DNA of 64,000 nt from positions 58,333 through 122,332 of the forward strand of contig NZ_BMXW01000005.1 in the NCBI RefSeq assembly GCF_014651955.1, in the 5' to 3' direction. The position numbers were made by a program, and so were the translations under genes. Shown here in pieces: positions 55,247 to 64,000 of this stretch (position 1 is the stretch's first letter; the number at the start of each line of letters is the position of its first letter). The notes beneath the pieces are model-generated. The model was not told where the DNA came from, did not search any database, and saw only the letters and a list, made by a program, of their open reading frames with translations. This DNA is from Shewanella fodinae. GTDB taxonomy: Bacteria; Pseudomonadota; Gammaproteobacteria; Enterobacterales; Shewanellaceae.

Positions 55247-57460
55247 TTAATGAGTGGTCGAGATAATAGCCTTAAATAACAGCAAGCTATGCGATATCAA
55301 CAACTGCTGCTGACCGGATTTTCGTGGTGTGCTGTCTTGCGGTGCCCCATCGGCAGTCGCGCTGCTCAACAACGGCTGCCAACGGGCGGCAAGGCTAGTT
55401 TTGGGAATGGTAAAAGCGTGTTGGTCGTCACCGGCATGCAGCAACAACAGCAACATTTCCGGCTGCCCGTTGTCATTCTCACCTTTGAGCAACATCTGTA
55501 AACTGCGACAATGGCCTTCCGCCCAATGCACTCGACTCATCGCCTCACCGCGGGCATCAAACCACGCTAAGGCCTGTGGTGCCAAAAGATCATCTGTATG
55601 GATATAAGCCGAGCAGTAAAACACTGAGGATTGACGCCGAATATCAATCAATCGCCGACAGAAGCGCTGCAGCGCATGACTGTGTTCATCATCACGCCAG
55701 TCAATCCATCCCAGCGGATTATCCTGACAATAGGCATTGTTATTACCTTGCTGGCTATTACCCTGCTCATCACCAGCCAGTAGCATAGGCACTCCCTGCG
55801 ATAACAGTAAAGTGGCCAAAATATTACGACACTGGCGCGCCCTTAATGCTTGGATTTGTGGATCATCGCTGTGACCTTCCACACCAAAATTACAACTGAA
55901 ATTCTCGTGATGACCATCGCGATTATCTTCACCATTGGCTTCATTATGGCGCTGTTCGTAGCTCACTAAATCACGGAGTGTGAATCCATCATGGCTACTG
56001 ATAAAGTTGATAGAGCTACAAGGGCCTCGTCCTGAGTGCTCAAATAGATCACCGGAACCGTGTAACCGCTTGGCCAGTTCCGGCAGCATGCCGTAATCGC
56101 CACGCCAAAAACGGCGAATAGTATCGCGATAACGGTCATTCCACTCAGAAAACACCAACGGAAACTGTCCTAACTGATAGCCGCCTGGTCCAATGTCCCA
56201 GGGTTCAGCAATCAGCATAACGCCGCTGAGCACCGGGTCTTGCATCAGTGCATCGAAAAAACCACTGCCACGATCAAATCCCTGCGGCTCCCGCCCTAGA
56301 CAGGTGGCCAGATCAAATCTAAAACCATCAACGCCCATGACCGACACCCAATAGCGCAACGAATCCATCACCAACTGCAACACTCGCGGGTGACTGATAT
56401 TGAGGCAATTACCACAACCAGTATCATTGATATAAAAACGTTTATCATTGGGGTGCAGCCGATAATAACTGGCATTATCGATGCCACGAAAACTGTAATG
56501 GGGGCCAAGCCGACTGCCTTCTGCGGTATGGTTATAAACTACGTCCAGCACCACGCGAATATCATGCTGATGCAGGGCATCGACCATCCGCTTAAACTCC
56601 TGAATGCCATCAGCCGTTGCACAGTAGCTCGGATGGGGCGCAAAAAAGCCAATACTGTTATAGCCCCAGTAGTTAGTCATACCTTTATCAGTCAGGAAAG
56701 GTTCGGAAAAAAAACTCTGTATCGGCAATAGCTCTACACAGGTAACGCCTAGGGATTTCAAATAACGAATAGCAACATCGCTGCCCAATCCGGCAAACGT
56801 GCCACGTAGATGTTCAGCCAGTTCAGGTAAACGGGCACTGAAGCCTTTGAGATGCATCTCATAAATCACTTCATGGCTCAGTGGCCGCGGCAATATCCGC
56901 GTCCCATTAAAAGATTGATCTTCCACCACGACTGAACGCGGCATAGCCCAAGCGTTATCACAGCTATTGGGAAGGGAATCGTCGCCAATGCCACCGTCAG
57001 CACTGACTTTTTTGGCACCATCTCGTTCAAGTTCTGGCAATTCTAGCTGGCATTCGTCATCGAGAGGCCTGCCGGATGCGTCAACTCTGGCATAGCCAAG
57101 ATGCCAGGGGCCAGGTTGCAATGTTCCAGCGATCCAACGGCTATAGGGATCCAGTAGCAGCTTGTTCGGATTAAAACGGTGCCCAAGATGTGGCTGGTAG
57201 GGGCCGTCGATCCGATAACCGTAGAACATACCCGGTTCGGCCCCGGCTAGAAAACCACACCAAATCTGTTGGCGCTGCTGTGGTAAAGAGTAACGACCAA
57301 CCTCCTGCCAGTGTCCTCCGGTTTCAGTGCGGAAGATACATAGCTCGACCTGCGTCGCATGCGCTGAAAATAAGGCAAAATTCACCCCCAACACTTGACC
57401 GTCAGCATCTCTGACAACCTGGCTACCAAGCGGATAAGGTTGACCACTGAGCATCTGCAT
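55247..57460 (-). CDS. glgX: Glycogen debranching enzyme GlgX
   Basis: 737 residues. GH13 isoamylase-type enzyme cutting alpha-1,6 branches of phosphorylase limit dextrin. CBM48 N-terminal domain with NFALFSAHATQVELCIF, then VIYEMHLKGFSA, VVYNHTAEGS, the nucleophile in GVDGFRFDLATCLG, the acid/base Glu in LIAEPWDIG, and FISSHDGFTLRDLVSY with the third catalytic Asp. Its ATG overlaps the glgB stop by one base. Confidence 0.95.
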   Translation of the reverse strand: MQMLSGQPYPLGSQVVRDADGQVLGVNFALFSAHATQVELCIFRTETGGHWQEVGRYSLPQQRQQIWCGFLAGAEPGMFYGYRIDGPYQPHLGHRFNPNKLLLDPYSRWIAGTLQPGPWHLGYARVDASGRPLDDECQLELPELERDGAKKVSADGGIGDDSLPNSCDNAWAMPRSVVVEDQSFNGTRILPRPLSHEVIYEMHLKGFSARLPELAEHLRGTFAGLGSDVAIRYLKSLGVTCVELLPIQSFFSEPFLTDKGMTNYWGYNSIGFFAPHPSYCATADGIQEFKRMVDALHQHDIRVVLDVVYNHTAEGSRLGPHYSFRGIDNASYYRLHPNDKRFYINDTGCGNCLNISHPRVLQLVMDSLRYWVSVMGVDGFRFDLATCLGREPQGFDRGSGFFDALMQDPVLSGVMLIAEPWDIGPGGYQLGQFPLVFSEWNDRYRDTIRRFWRGDYGMLPELAKRLHGSGDLFEHSGRGPCSSINFISSHDGFTLRDLVSYEQRHNEANGEDNRDGHHENFSCNFGVEGHSDDPQIQALRARQCRNILATLLLSQGVPMLLAGDEQGNSQQGNNNAYCQDNPLGWIDWRDDEHSHALQRFCRRLIDIRRQSSVFYCSAYIHTDDLLAPQALAWFDARGEAMSRVHWAEGHCRSLQMLLKGENDNGQPEMLLLLLHAGDDQHAFTIPKTSLAARWQPLLSSATADGAPQDSTPRKSGQQQLLISHSLLLFKAIISTTH

Positions 57461-59742
57461 CAGTCACTCTCCTGCCATTGAAAATACACAGTCGCCAGTG
57501 GTGGAAGGCTCATCATGGCGCTATGCTGCATCCCCTGCCAAGGCACGGCTTCGGCGTTAATGCCGCCGCCATTTCCCACATCACTGCCACCATAAAAATG
57601 GCTGTCACTGTTGAGCAGCTCCCGATAATGTCCGGCCTTGGGCAAACCGATACGATAACCATGGTGTACTGTTGGGGTGAAATTACACACCGCCACTAAA
57701 GCATTACCATGATCATCAAACCGGCAAAAGGCCAGCACACTGTCAGCCGCATCGGTACAATCCAGCCAAGCAAAGCCACTGCCTTCACCATCGCGCTGCC
57801 ACAGTGCCGGACACTGCCGATAACATTGATTAAGATCAGTTACCCATTGCTGTAACTGCTGATGCGGCGCATATTGCAACAGATGCCAGTCAAGACTGTA
57901 GTCATGCTGCCACTCATGGCGTTGGGCAAATTCATTGCCCATGAATAACAACTGTTTGCCTGGATGCGCCCACATGAAACCATAGTAAGCCCGCAATGTA
58001 GCGAATTTTTGCCAATCATCGCCGGGGATTTTCTCTATTAGGGAGCGTTTACCGTGCACCACCTCATCATGGCTCAGTGACAAAATGAATTCTTCAGTGT
58101 AGGCATACACCAGAGAAAAGGTCATCTCATGATGATGAAAACTGCGGTGAATAGGATCGCGGCTGATATAGCTGAGGGTGTCATGCATCCAGCCCATATT
58201 CCACTTAAAGCCAAACCCGAGCCCTCCGGAGCCAACATCGCGGCTGACACCGCCCCAAGCCGTAGACTCTTCGGCGATCATCATAATGCCGGGATAACGA
58301 GAGTAGAGCCTGGTATTGAGATCCTGCAGCAAAGCGATGGCATCCAGATTTTCACGACCGCCATACTGATTGGGAGCCCATTCACCCGCTTTGCGACTGT
58401 AGTCCAAATATAACATCGAAGACACCGCATCCAGCCGCAGGCCATCAATATGGAACTCCTGTAACCAGTAACAGGCATTGCTCAACAGAAAACTTTGTAC
58501 TTCTTTACGTCCATAGTTGTATATCAAGGTGTCCCAGTCTGGGTGACTGCCGCGCCGAGGATCTTCATGTTCATACAGACAGGTGCCGTCAAAACGTGCT
58601 AAACCGTGCGGATCTTTCGGGAAATGCGCTGGCACCCAATCCAATATCACGCCAATGCCCGCCTGATGAAAAGCATCAATCAGTGCCTTCAGCGCCGCAG
58701 CATTACCAAAGCGATAGGTTGGCGCATATAAACCCACCGGTTGATAACCCCAGGAACCATCAAAGGGATATTCACTCAGCGGCATGAATTCTACATGGGT
58801 GAATCCCAGCGCCGACACATAAGGCACTAACTGGGCAATCAGCTCCTCATAGTTCAGATATTCACGGCCATCAGCACCTTTACGCCGCCAAGATCCTAAA
58901 TGGACTTCGTAAATACTGATGGGGGCCTTGTGCCAAGCAATCTGGCTGCGCCCATGCATCCAGCTTTCATCTCCCCAGGACCATGTTTCAGCAAAAGGCA
59001 CTCGTGAGGCATTGTGAGGCGGTGGCTCCATTGCTCTGGCAAACGGGTCGGCTTTCTGCTGCCACTCGCCAGTTGCGGTTTGAATGGCATACTTGTAGTA
59101 CTCACCCCCTTGCAGACCTGGAATAAAAATTTCCCAGAGCCCAGAACCTGGATGAAAACGCATACTGTGGCGACGTTGATCCCAACAGTTAAAATCCGCA
59201 ATTACTGACACTGCTTTTGCATTAGGTGCCCAAACACAAAACAACACCCCGTCAAGACCATCACTCTGACGCCAATTAGCACCGAGGAACTGCCAAGCCT
59301 GTTGCTGGCGACCTTCACAAAACAGGTAGATATCCCGTTCATCTAGGATAGATGGCGCGGCATAAGGGTCATCCAATAATACTTGCGCCTCGGGATAGTG
59401 CACTTGTAACTGATAGGCAAAAGGTGTGGTCCGTCGTCCAAGCTTACCGACAAACAGCGGTTCGGCACCTGCAACTGGTAATAACTGCGCTACCTTTTTG
59501 CCGGATTTGCGCTCAATAACGAACACATCAGTAGCGCCAGGCAATACGGCTCTGACAACCAAGGCTGATTTGCCTTCCAATACAATTTGGTGCATCCCCA
59601 ACCAACTGAAAGCATCGCCATGACAACCTTGCGCCAGCGCCTGGCAGGTTGCTGTATCACCGCAAAGACCACTAGCACCATCACTTTGAGCGACAGCGAC
59701 GGCCGAGCGTTGATTGGATTGAGCGGATGGTTGCGGTTTCAT
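57460..59742 (-). CDS. glgB: 1,4-alpha-glucan branching enzyme GlgB
   Basis: 760 residues from the ATG at 59742 (GGAG upstream; a TTG precedes by two codons). Creates alpha-1,6 branches. N-terminal alpha-glucan-branching and CBM48 domains ([20 protein letters not shown]), then the GH13 barrel: [35 protein letters not shown], nucleophile in [16 protein letters not shown], Glu in MIAEESTAW, and [10 protein letters not shown]-terminal all-beta domain. Thirteen to twenty bases after malQ. Confidence 0.96.
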   Translation of the reverse strand: MKPQPSAQSNQRSAVAVAQSDGASGLCGDTATCQALAQGCHGDAFSWLGMHQIVLEGKSALVVRAVLPGATDVFVIERKSGKKVAQLLPVAGAEPLFVGKLGRRTTPFAYQLQVHYPEAQVLLDDPYAAPSILDERDIYLFCEGRQQQAWQFLGANWRQSDGLDGVLFCVWAPNAKAVSVIADFNCWDQRRHSMRFHPGSGLWEIFIPGLQGGEYYKYAIQTATGEWQQKADPFARAMEPPPHNASRVPFAETWSWGDESWMHGRSQIAWHKAPISIYEVHLGSWRRKGADGREYLNYEELIAQLVPYVSALGFTHVEFMPLSEYPFDGSWGYQPVGLYAPTYRFGNAAALKALIDAFHQAGIGVILDWVPAHFPKDPHGLARFDGTCLYEHEDPRRGSHPDWDTLIYNYGRKEVQSFLLSNACYWLQEFHIDGLRLDAVSSMLYLDYSRKAGEWAPNQYGGRENLDAIALLQDLNTRLYSRYPGIMMIAEESTAWGGVSRDVGSGGLGFGFKWNMGWMHDTLSYISRDPIHRSFHHHEMTFSLVYAYTEEFILSLSHDEVVHGKRSLIEKIPGDDWQKFATLRAYYGFMWAHPGKQLLFMGNEFAQRHEWQHDYSLDWHLLQYAPHQQLQQWVTDLNQCYRQCPALWQRDGEGSGFAWLDCTDAADSVLAFCRFDDHGNALVAVCNFTPTVHHGYRIGLPKAGHYRELLNSDSHFYGGSDVGNGGGINAEAVPWQGMQHSAMMSLPPLATVYFQWQESD

Positions 59743-59761
59743 CAGCAAGTTCTCCTGTCAG

Positions 59762-61930
59762 TTAATTGCGAGGGGTATTTCTGGCGTCAGCAACGGTATC
59801 GATGGTCTGCCCAAAGAGTGCGTGTTGTGACAGTTGTTCCACCGGCAATGAATAACGTCGACGCCAGTTAGGGTACTCGCGACTGGTGCCAGGAATATTT
59901 ACGGCATCTTCTTCTGCCAGCAGGTCTGCCAGTGCTAAGCTGAACAGCTCACTGTTGCCAGCAGCAACCGCACCAGCCCAGATGGGCAACAGTGTGGCAA
60001 AATCAACATCCACAGTAAGCTGGCAGCCGGTCATATCCTGTATCCAATGCAGCAGCCCCTGCCGCTTATGGTCTCGACGTTGCTGCGCCTGTTGTAACTC
60101 CACCGCGGAATACAGTTTGAGTTGCTGACGCTGCAGCAGATCCTTTCCCTGCCACCACGCTGCCATCGTCGGTACATCATGATTAGCCAACATCATCAGT
60201 GCATGCGGCTTGTATTCCGATGGCGGTTTGAATCCGGCATACTGCGGCAAACGCGGTTCGTCAACACAGAAGTAAAACAGCTCATTGGAAAAAATACCGC
60301 TACGATACATCGGCTCAATAATCTCCGTAGGAACTAATCCCAAGTCTTCGCCTATCACCATACAAGCCGCCCGCTGACTCTCCAGCAACAAAATCGCCAT
60401 CAAACACTCGAACGGATAGTACACATAAGTTCCACCATGCTGAGTGCCACCAACGGCTACCTCCGGCCACCACCAAAGTCGAAACAACCCCATCATGTGG
60501 TCAATACGCAAGGCACCACAATGCCGCATATTGCTGCGCAGCAAAGCGATAAAATGCCCAAAATTTGCCTGCCGTAATCCGATGGGATCCAGCGGCGTTA
60601 ACCCCCAATTCTGCCCCTGCGGGGCGAATGGATCAGGTGGCGCTCCGATACTGGCATAAGTACAAAATTGGTTTGGATGCTGGCGAACTTCAGCGCCAGC
60701 ACCAATGGCACCCACAGCTAAATCTCGTACTAACCCGATAGCCATGCCGAGTTCCTGTGTTAATGCCTGGCAATGGGCCAGTTGCTCTTCAGCAACAAAT
60801 TGCAGATACAGATAGAAGTCGGGATTTTTTAACCACGGCGCCGTTACTTGCTGCGCCTGTGTCCTGGCATAAAACTGCAGATCCTCACCGTTATCGTCGA
60901 TGAAGCGTGCATAAGCCTGTTGTCGAGGGTGATGCGATGGGTAACCTTTAAAAACCTTAAACAACGCCTTCAATTCGGCGACTTTTACCTTAAACGCCGC
61001 CGCATAATCTATCCACAGACTACCGTTGTTATTAGCAGGCATTTTTTGCGGTAATGCAGCTTGCCAGTCATCGTGGCAGGCTTCTGGGCACATCGAGGTG
61101 CTGATGTATAGAGGATGCAACCGTCTTCGGTCATAAGGGCTGTAGGGACTGGCGGCCTCGGAATCTTGTAATGGAAGAGCGTGCAAGGGGTTGAGTTGAA
61201 TAAAATCCGCCCCTTTGGCGGCCATTAAACGGATAAATTCGCTCAATACCCGAAAATCACCAATTTTCGCGGGGATCCCGCTACGACGGCTATCACTTGG
61301 TTGCTTAGACCAGAGTGAAAACAGCTGCACACTCACCCCCCAGGGCTTACGCGACAACTGCTGTGGTAGCTCAGCACCATAACTGCGTCTGGGCACCAGC
61401 ATCCAGATACCCTCGCACCAAGCGTTATTCATGCCATCAGGACAGTCTGCTGCGGAGATTTTTATCTGGTGATAACCCGCGCTCAGTGCCGATAACTGCT
61501 CAGTTGGCAGGTATTCCGCTAGCCGTAGCTCACGCTCCTGATACAGACGGTTATCGGTGTAATAATCACCAACCACTGGCAACGGAGGAACGACAAAGGT
61601 CAGCTCGGTAGCAATGCCATTTTCGGTACAAAGGTTCAGCGTGAGCGCACCGGTATAAGCTTGTGGACAACGCACTCGGATAGAAGGGGCGTCGACGTAG
61701 CTCCATTGAAAAGGCTGAAGAAAATTATGCCACGGTGCGGCATCAAGTAAATTAATGCGTTGTGTCACCCAATCTGCAGTAAGCGGCTCACCAGCCACGG
61801 GTAACTCCGCGTGGCACATTGCCCGCAGGATCGCTTCCCGATCGGCAGCAGGGGTGGTGTGGTAATGGCTATCGCAGTCCACAAAGCCATTACCTACTCC
61901 CTGTAAGTACAGCAACTTCTCCAGATCCAT
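59762..61930 (-). CDS. malQ: 4-alpha-glucanotransferase MalQ (amylomaltase)
   Basis: 722 residues from the ATG at 61930 (GGGAG upstream). GH77 enzyme that transfers glucan chains between maltodextrins, recycling short products of GlgP/GlgX. N-terminal extension typical of MalQ (FVDCDSHYHTTPAADREAILRAM), then PWGVSVQLFSLWS, DFIQLNPLHALPL, nucleophile in GALRIDHMMGLFRLWWWP, acid/base Glu in VIGEDLGLVPTE, and ANHDVPTMAAWW. First gene of the six-gene glycogen operon. Confidence 0.95.
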   Translation of the reverse strand: MDLEKLLYLQGVGNGFVDCDSHYHTTPAADREAILRAMCHAELPVAGEPLTADWVTQRINLLDAAPWHNFLQPFQWSYVDAPSIRVRCPQAYTGALTLNLCTENGIATELTFVVPPLPVVGDYYTDNRLYQERELRLAEYLPTEQLSALSAGYHQIKISAADCPDGMNNAWCEGIWMLVPRRSYGAELPQQLSRKPWGVSVQLFSLWSKQPSDSRRSGIPAKIGDFRVLSEFIRLMAAKGADFIQLNPLHALPLQDSEAASPYSPYDRRRLHPLYISTSMCPEACHDDWQAALPQKMPANNNGSLWIDYAAAFKVKVAELKALFKVFKGYPSHHPRQQAYARFIDDNGEDLQFYARTQAQQVTAPWLKNPDFYLYLQFVAEEQLAHCQALTQELGMAIGLVRDLAVGAIGAGAEVRQHPNQFCTYASIGAPPDPFAPQGQNWGLTPLDPIGLRQANFGHFIALLRSNMRHCGALRIDHMMGLFRLWWWPEVAVGGTQHGGTYVYYPFECLMAILLLESQRAACMVIGEDLGLVPTEIIEPMYRSGIFSNELFYFCVDEPRLPQYAGFKPPSEYKPHALMMLANHDVPTMAAWWQGKDLLQRQQLKLYSAVELQQAQQRRDHKRQGLLHWIQDMTGCQLTVDVDFATLLPIWAGAVAAGNSELFSLALADLLAEEDAVNIPGTSREYPNWRRRYSLPVEQLSQHALFGQTIDTVADARNTPRN

Positions 61931-62290
61931 CAACGCACTCCCTGTTTGTTGGTTGGCTAGTAGTCAATTATTGAGCAGTTACCATGCCAGAAGCAAATCC
62001 ATCGCCTGCAGCATCACAGTAACGTGCTGCAGCATGATCTAACACGTTTAAAATCAAATAACTATTACAGTGACATGACAAATTGCCTGTGACTGATGGT
62101 TTATCGGCTTTGCGTAGACAGATGAGCTGTTGGTGCAAAAATGTGCAACTGTTCACCAAAGCGGTGCATATGGCGGTGAAGTATCCACCAAAGTAACTAT
62201 GGGTTTTTATTGTTAATTCAGAGTATTGAGAGTGGAGTCTTTACATTAGGGAAAATAATGTCCAGATTGCAGCAACGCTTGTACCAAAAA
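61931..62290. other. 360-base leader/promoter region of the glycogen operon
   Basis: No gene is visible. It holds an 8-bp perfect inverted repeat CTGCAGCA/TGCTGCAG (62006-62013 and 62025-62032, 11-base loop) about 75 bases upstream of malQ. It separates the operon from the MarR gene, whose 3' end faces it. The operon promoter should be here but I cannot place it with confidence. Confidence 0.5.
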
Positions 62291-62785
62291 TTACCGCGAC
62301 GATTCATCATCCTCATGTGACAGGATCTGCCCGACCAAGAGCATAGGTGCGGCATCTAATTTCTCAGCATCCATCATATTTGCAATACGTTCCACCGCCG
62401 ATAACAACTGGCTTTGCTCCCACTCTTCCAACAACTGATAGCGTTTTATGAAATGCTCCTGCAGCGGTTTGGGCGCAGATTGCAGCAATATCTGACCTGC
62501 ATCACTCAGTAACAAATGGACCTTACGCTTGTCCTCGACACTGCGCTGGCGGATCACTAACCCTTTAGCTTCCAGTCGATCCAGAATGGTGGTCACCGTG
62601 GCAGGACTGAGGTTAATTTCCGCCGCCACCTGCTTTGCCAGAGGCGTTCCCAGTAAGGCAATTTTCTGCATAACAATCAACTGTGGGCCAGTCAGCCCCG
62701 AATGCTTACTGAGCTGTTTAGAATGCAGATCAATGGCCCGAATGATCTTACGCAATGAAATCAGCAACTGTTCATATTTTTCCAT
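62291..62785 (-). CDS. MarR family transcriptional regulator
   Basis: 164 residues. Winged helix protein: N-terminal dimerisation helix SLRKIIRAIDLHSKQLSKHSGLTGPQL, then LGTPLAKQVAAEINLSPATVTTILDRLEAKGLVIRQRS (helix-turn-helix and wing with the conserved Asp-Arg pair EDKRKVHLLLSDAG). Divergent from the alcohol dehydrogenase gene across 320 bases, which fits local control, but some MarR relatives act elsewhere. The inducer is unknown. Confidence 0.93.
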   Translation of the reverse strand: MEKYEQLLISLRKIIRAIDLHSKQLSKHSGLTGPQLIVMQKIALLGTPLAKQVAAEINLSPATVTTILDRLEAKGLVIRQRSVEDKRKVHLLLSDAGQILLQSAPKPLQEHFIKRYQLLEEWEQSQLLSAVERIANMMDAEKLDAAPMLLVGQILSHEDDESSR

Positions 62786-63031
62786 TTTGCTTCCATTTGA
62801 TTAGGCCAGGATTGAGATGTACACGAAGACAACCACGTCATGATAACAAATCCCTTTGATAGCGACAGAGAATTACAACGGGAGAGCGCCTCAGACTGTA
62901 CAGAGAACTATACTTTGTATGTAGTGGAACCGAGTGTTATTGTTTCACATTTATCTAATAAAGATATTGAATAACAATAAGGGATTATTGTCGTAAATTT
63001 ATTCAATTATCTGAACTGTAAGCCTATTTCA
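62786..63031. other. A+T-rich divergent intergenic region
   Basis: Part of a 320-base gap between the MarR-type gene and the alcohol dehydrogenase gene. No open frame is convincing. A short inverted pair TTATTGTT/AACAATAA occurs around 62938-62984. The MarR promoter presumably lies near its start. Confidence 0.45.
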
Positions 63032-63060
63032 TTTACATTAGATTTTTCTTGTGTTAAGTA
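63032..63060 (+). promoter_or_regulatory. Candidate promoter of alcohol dehydrogenase gene
   Basis: TTTACA (63032-63037) and TAAGTA (63055-63060) are 17 bases apart, giving a leader of about 40 bases. The -10 hexamer lies inside the palindrome at 63050-63070. Confidence 0.45.
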
Positions 63061-63070
63061 TGCTTACACA
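63050..63070. promoter_or_regulatory. Imperfect palindrome over the -10 box, possible operator
   Basis: TGTG-T-TAAG-TATG-CTTA-CACA is a dyad with a single bulged base. Overlap with the proposed -10 hexamer would suit a repressor such as the adjacent MarR-type protein; this is inference. Confidence 0.4.
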
Positions 63071-63105
63071 TCCAATCGCCCAAAAAAACACTAGGAGGTG
63101 TACAA

Positions 63106-64000
63106 ATGGCTGCGAAATTTTTCATCCCGTCAGTCAACGTACTGGGTCAAGGCGCCGTGGATGACGCCATTAATGATATAAAAACTCTCGGATTCAAACA
63201 TGCGCTGATTGTGACCGATAAACCACTGGTCAGCATAGGCATTGTTGGCTCTATCGCTGAAAAACTGGGGCAAGTCGGGCTATCAGTGACAGTGTACGAT
63301 GGCGTGCATCCCAATCCTACCGTGTCAAATGTAGAGGCGGGTCTGAAACTACTGCGGGAAAATGACTGTGACTGTGTAATTTCACTGGGTGGCGGTTCAC
63401 CACACGATTGCGCGAAGGGGATTGCGTTAGTCGCAGCCAATGGTGGTGCTATCGGTGATTACGAGGGGCTGGATCGGTCGTCTAAACCGCAGCTACCACT
63501 GATTGCCATCAATACAACCGCTGGTACTGCCAGTGAAATGACCCGTTTCTGCATCATTACTGATGAAACCCGTCACATCAAAATGGCTATTGTTGATAAA
63601 CATGTGACGCCGCTGCTATCGGTAAACGATCCGCAACTGATGCTGAAGAAGCCCCGGGGTTTGACAGCAGCAACGGGTATGGACGCACTTACCCACGCAG
63701 TTGAAGCCTATGTCTCCACAGCCGCCACCCCCATTACCGATGCCTGTGCCATAAAAGCCATGGAGCTTATTCGTGACAACCTGCGCACTGCCGTTGCTCA
63801 CGGCGATGACATAGAAGCGCGCGAGCAGATGGCCTATGCGGAGTTCCTCGCGGGCATGGCTTTCAACAATGCCAGTCTCGGTTATGTCCACGCAATGGCG
63901 CATCAATTAGGCGGTTTCTATGATCTGCCACACGGGGTTTGTAACGCGCTGCTGCTGCCATTCGTGCAGGAATACAATGCACAGGTTGCTGCGCCGCGTT
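63106..64000 (+). CDS. Iron-containing alcohol dehydrogenase (3' truncated by window)
   Basis: 298 codons visible, continuing beyond the window; start ATG has AGGAGGT seven bases upstream. Group III (Zymomonas AdhB / YiaY-like) enzyme interconverting alcohols and aldehydes with NAD(H). NAD-binding region [16 protein letters not shown] with the GGGS motif, [13 protein letters not shown], and metal ligands in [12 protein letters not shown] (Asp, His), HAMAHQLGG and [12 protein letters not shown] (His, His). All four iron ligands are intact. Length expected about 382. Probably ethanol metabolism during fermentation, but substrate range is not visible. Confidence 0.94.
   Translation, partial: MAAKFFIPSVNVLGQGAVDDAINDIKTLGFKHALIVTDKPLVSIGIVGSIAEKLGQVGLSVTVYDGVHPNPTVSNVEAGLKLLRENDCDCVISLGGGSPHDCAKGIALVAANGGAIGDYEGLDRSSKPQLPLIAINTTAGTASEMTRFCIITDETRHIKMAIVDKHVTPLLSVNDPQLMLKKPRGLTAATGMDALTHAVEAYVSTAATPITDACAIKAMELIRDNLRTAVAHGDDIEAREQMAYAEFLAGMAFNNASLGYVHAMAHQLGGFYDLPHGVCNALLLPFVQEYNAQVAAPR

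Overview
The window looks like chromosome of a gammaproteobacterium, most probably Shewanella or a close relative. The reasons are the near-50% G+C by eye, the pilT/pilU genes divergent from yggS-proC-yggT-yggU-DUF4426-rdgB-hemW, a malQ-glgB-glgX-glgP-glgC-glgA cluster near an iron-containing alcohol dehydrogenase, and the density of cyclic-di-GMP proteins. This is a judgement from protein motifs and gene order; no database search was possible.

Layout. 1-12 kb: 3' part of an M61 metallopeptidase, a Cache-GGDEF diguanylate cyclase, the ribosome-associated ABC-F protein EttA, a two-gene RND efflux operon, a GGDEF/EAL protein and an HDOD protein. 12-23 kb: tRNA hydroxylase trhP (yegQ) with ferredoxin yfhL, an acyl-CoA thioesterase, threonine aldolase, a TRIC-type channel, a secreted thiol peroxidase, an MscS channel, a lipoprotein, a small membrane protein behind a perfect Fur-box palindrome, yciH-yqgE-yqgF, a secreted glutathione peroxidase and a porin-like barrel. 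23-35 kb: pilT-pilU, then the conserved ygg neighbourhood (yggS, proC, yggT, yggU, DUF4426, rdgB, hemW; yggN-like DUF2884, yggL, trmB, mutY, yggX) interrupted by a LysR regulator.

35.2-38.8 kb is the accessory part. It holds seven small genes: an unknown protein, a two-helix membrane protein, a DUF4124-like exported protein, a Ser/Lys-rich small protein overlapping a zeta-toxin-like P-loop protein, an orphan phage Mu Mor-type regulator, and a tail-anchored 85-residue protein. Several look more A+T-rich than the neighbouring genes. 38.9-46.6 kb: MFS transporter, tRNA-Phe and tRNA-Thr, SapC-family protein, type II NADH dehydrogenase, a MATE transporter translationally coupled to a COG0523 GTPase, and a RhlE-like RNA helicase.

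46.7-61.9 kb: a large PAS/GGDEF/EAL sensor directly follows a complete glycogen operon. malQ, glgB, glgX, glgP, glgC and glgA cover synthesis (GlgC makes ADP-glucose, GlgA elongates, GlgB branches) and breakdown (GlgP shortens, GlgX debranches, MalQ recycles maltodextrins). 62.3-64 kb: a MarR regulator divergent from an iron-containing alcohol dehydrogenase that runs off the window.

The least explained material is the 35-38.8 kb island, above all the zeta-like gene and its overlapping partner, the Fur-box-preceded membrane protein at 19.2 kb, and the MATE/COG0523 pair. I see no CRISPR array, complete insertion sequence, rRNA or integrase.
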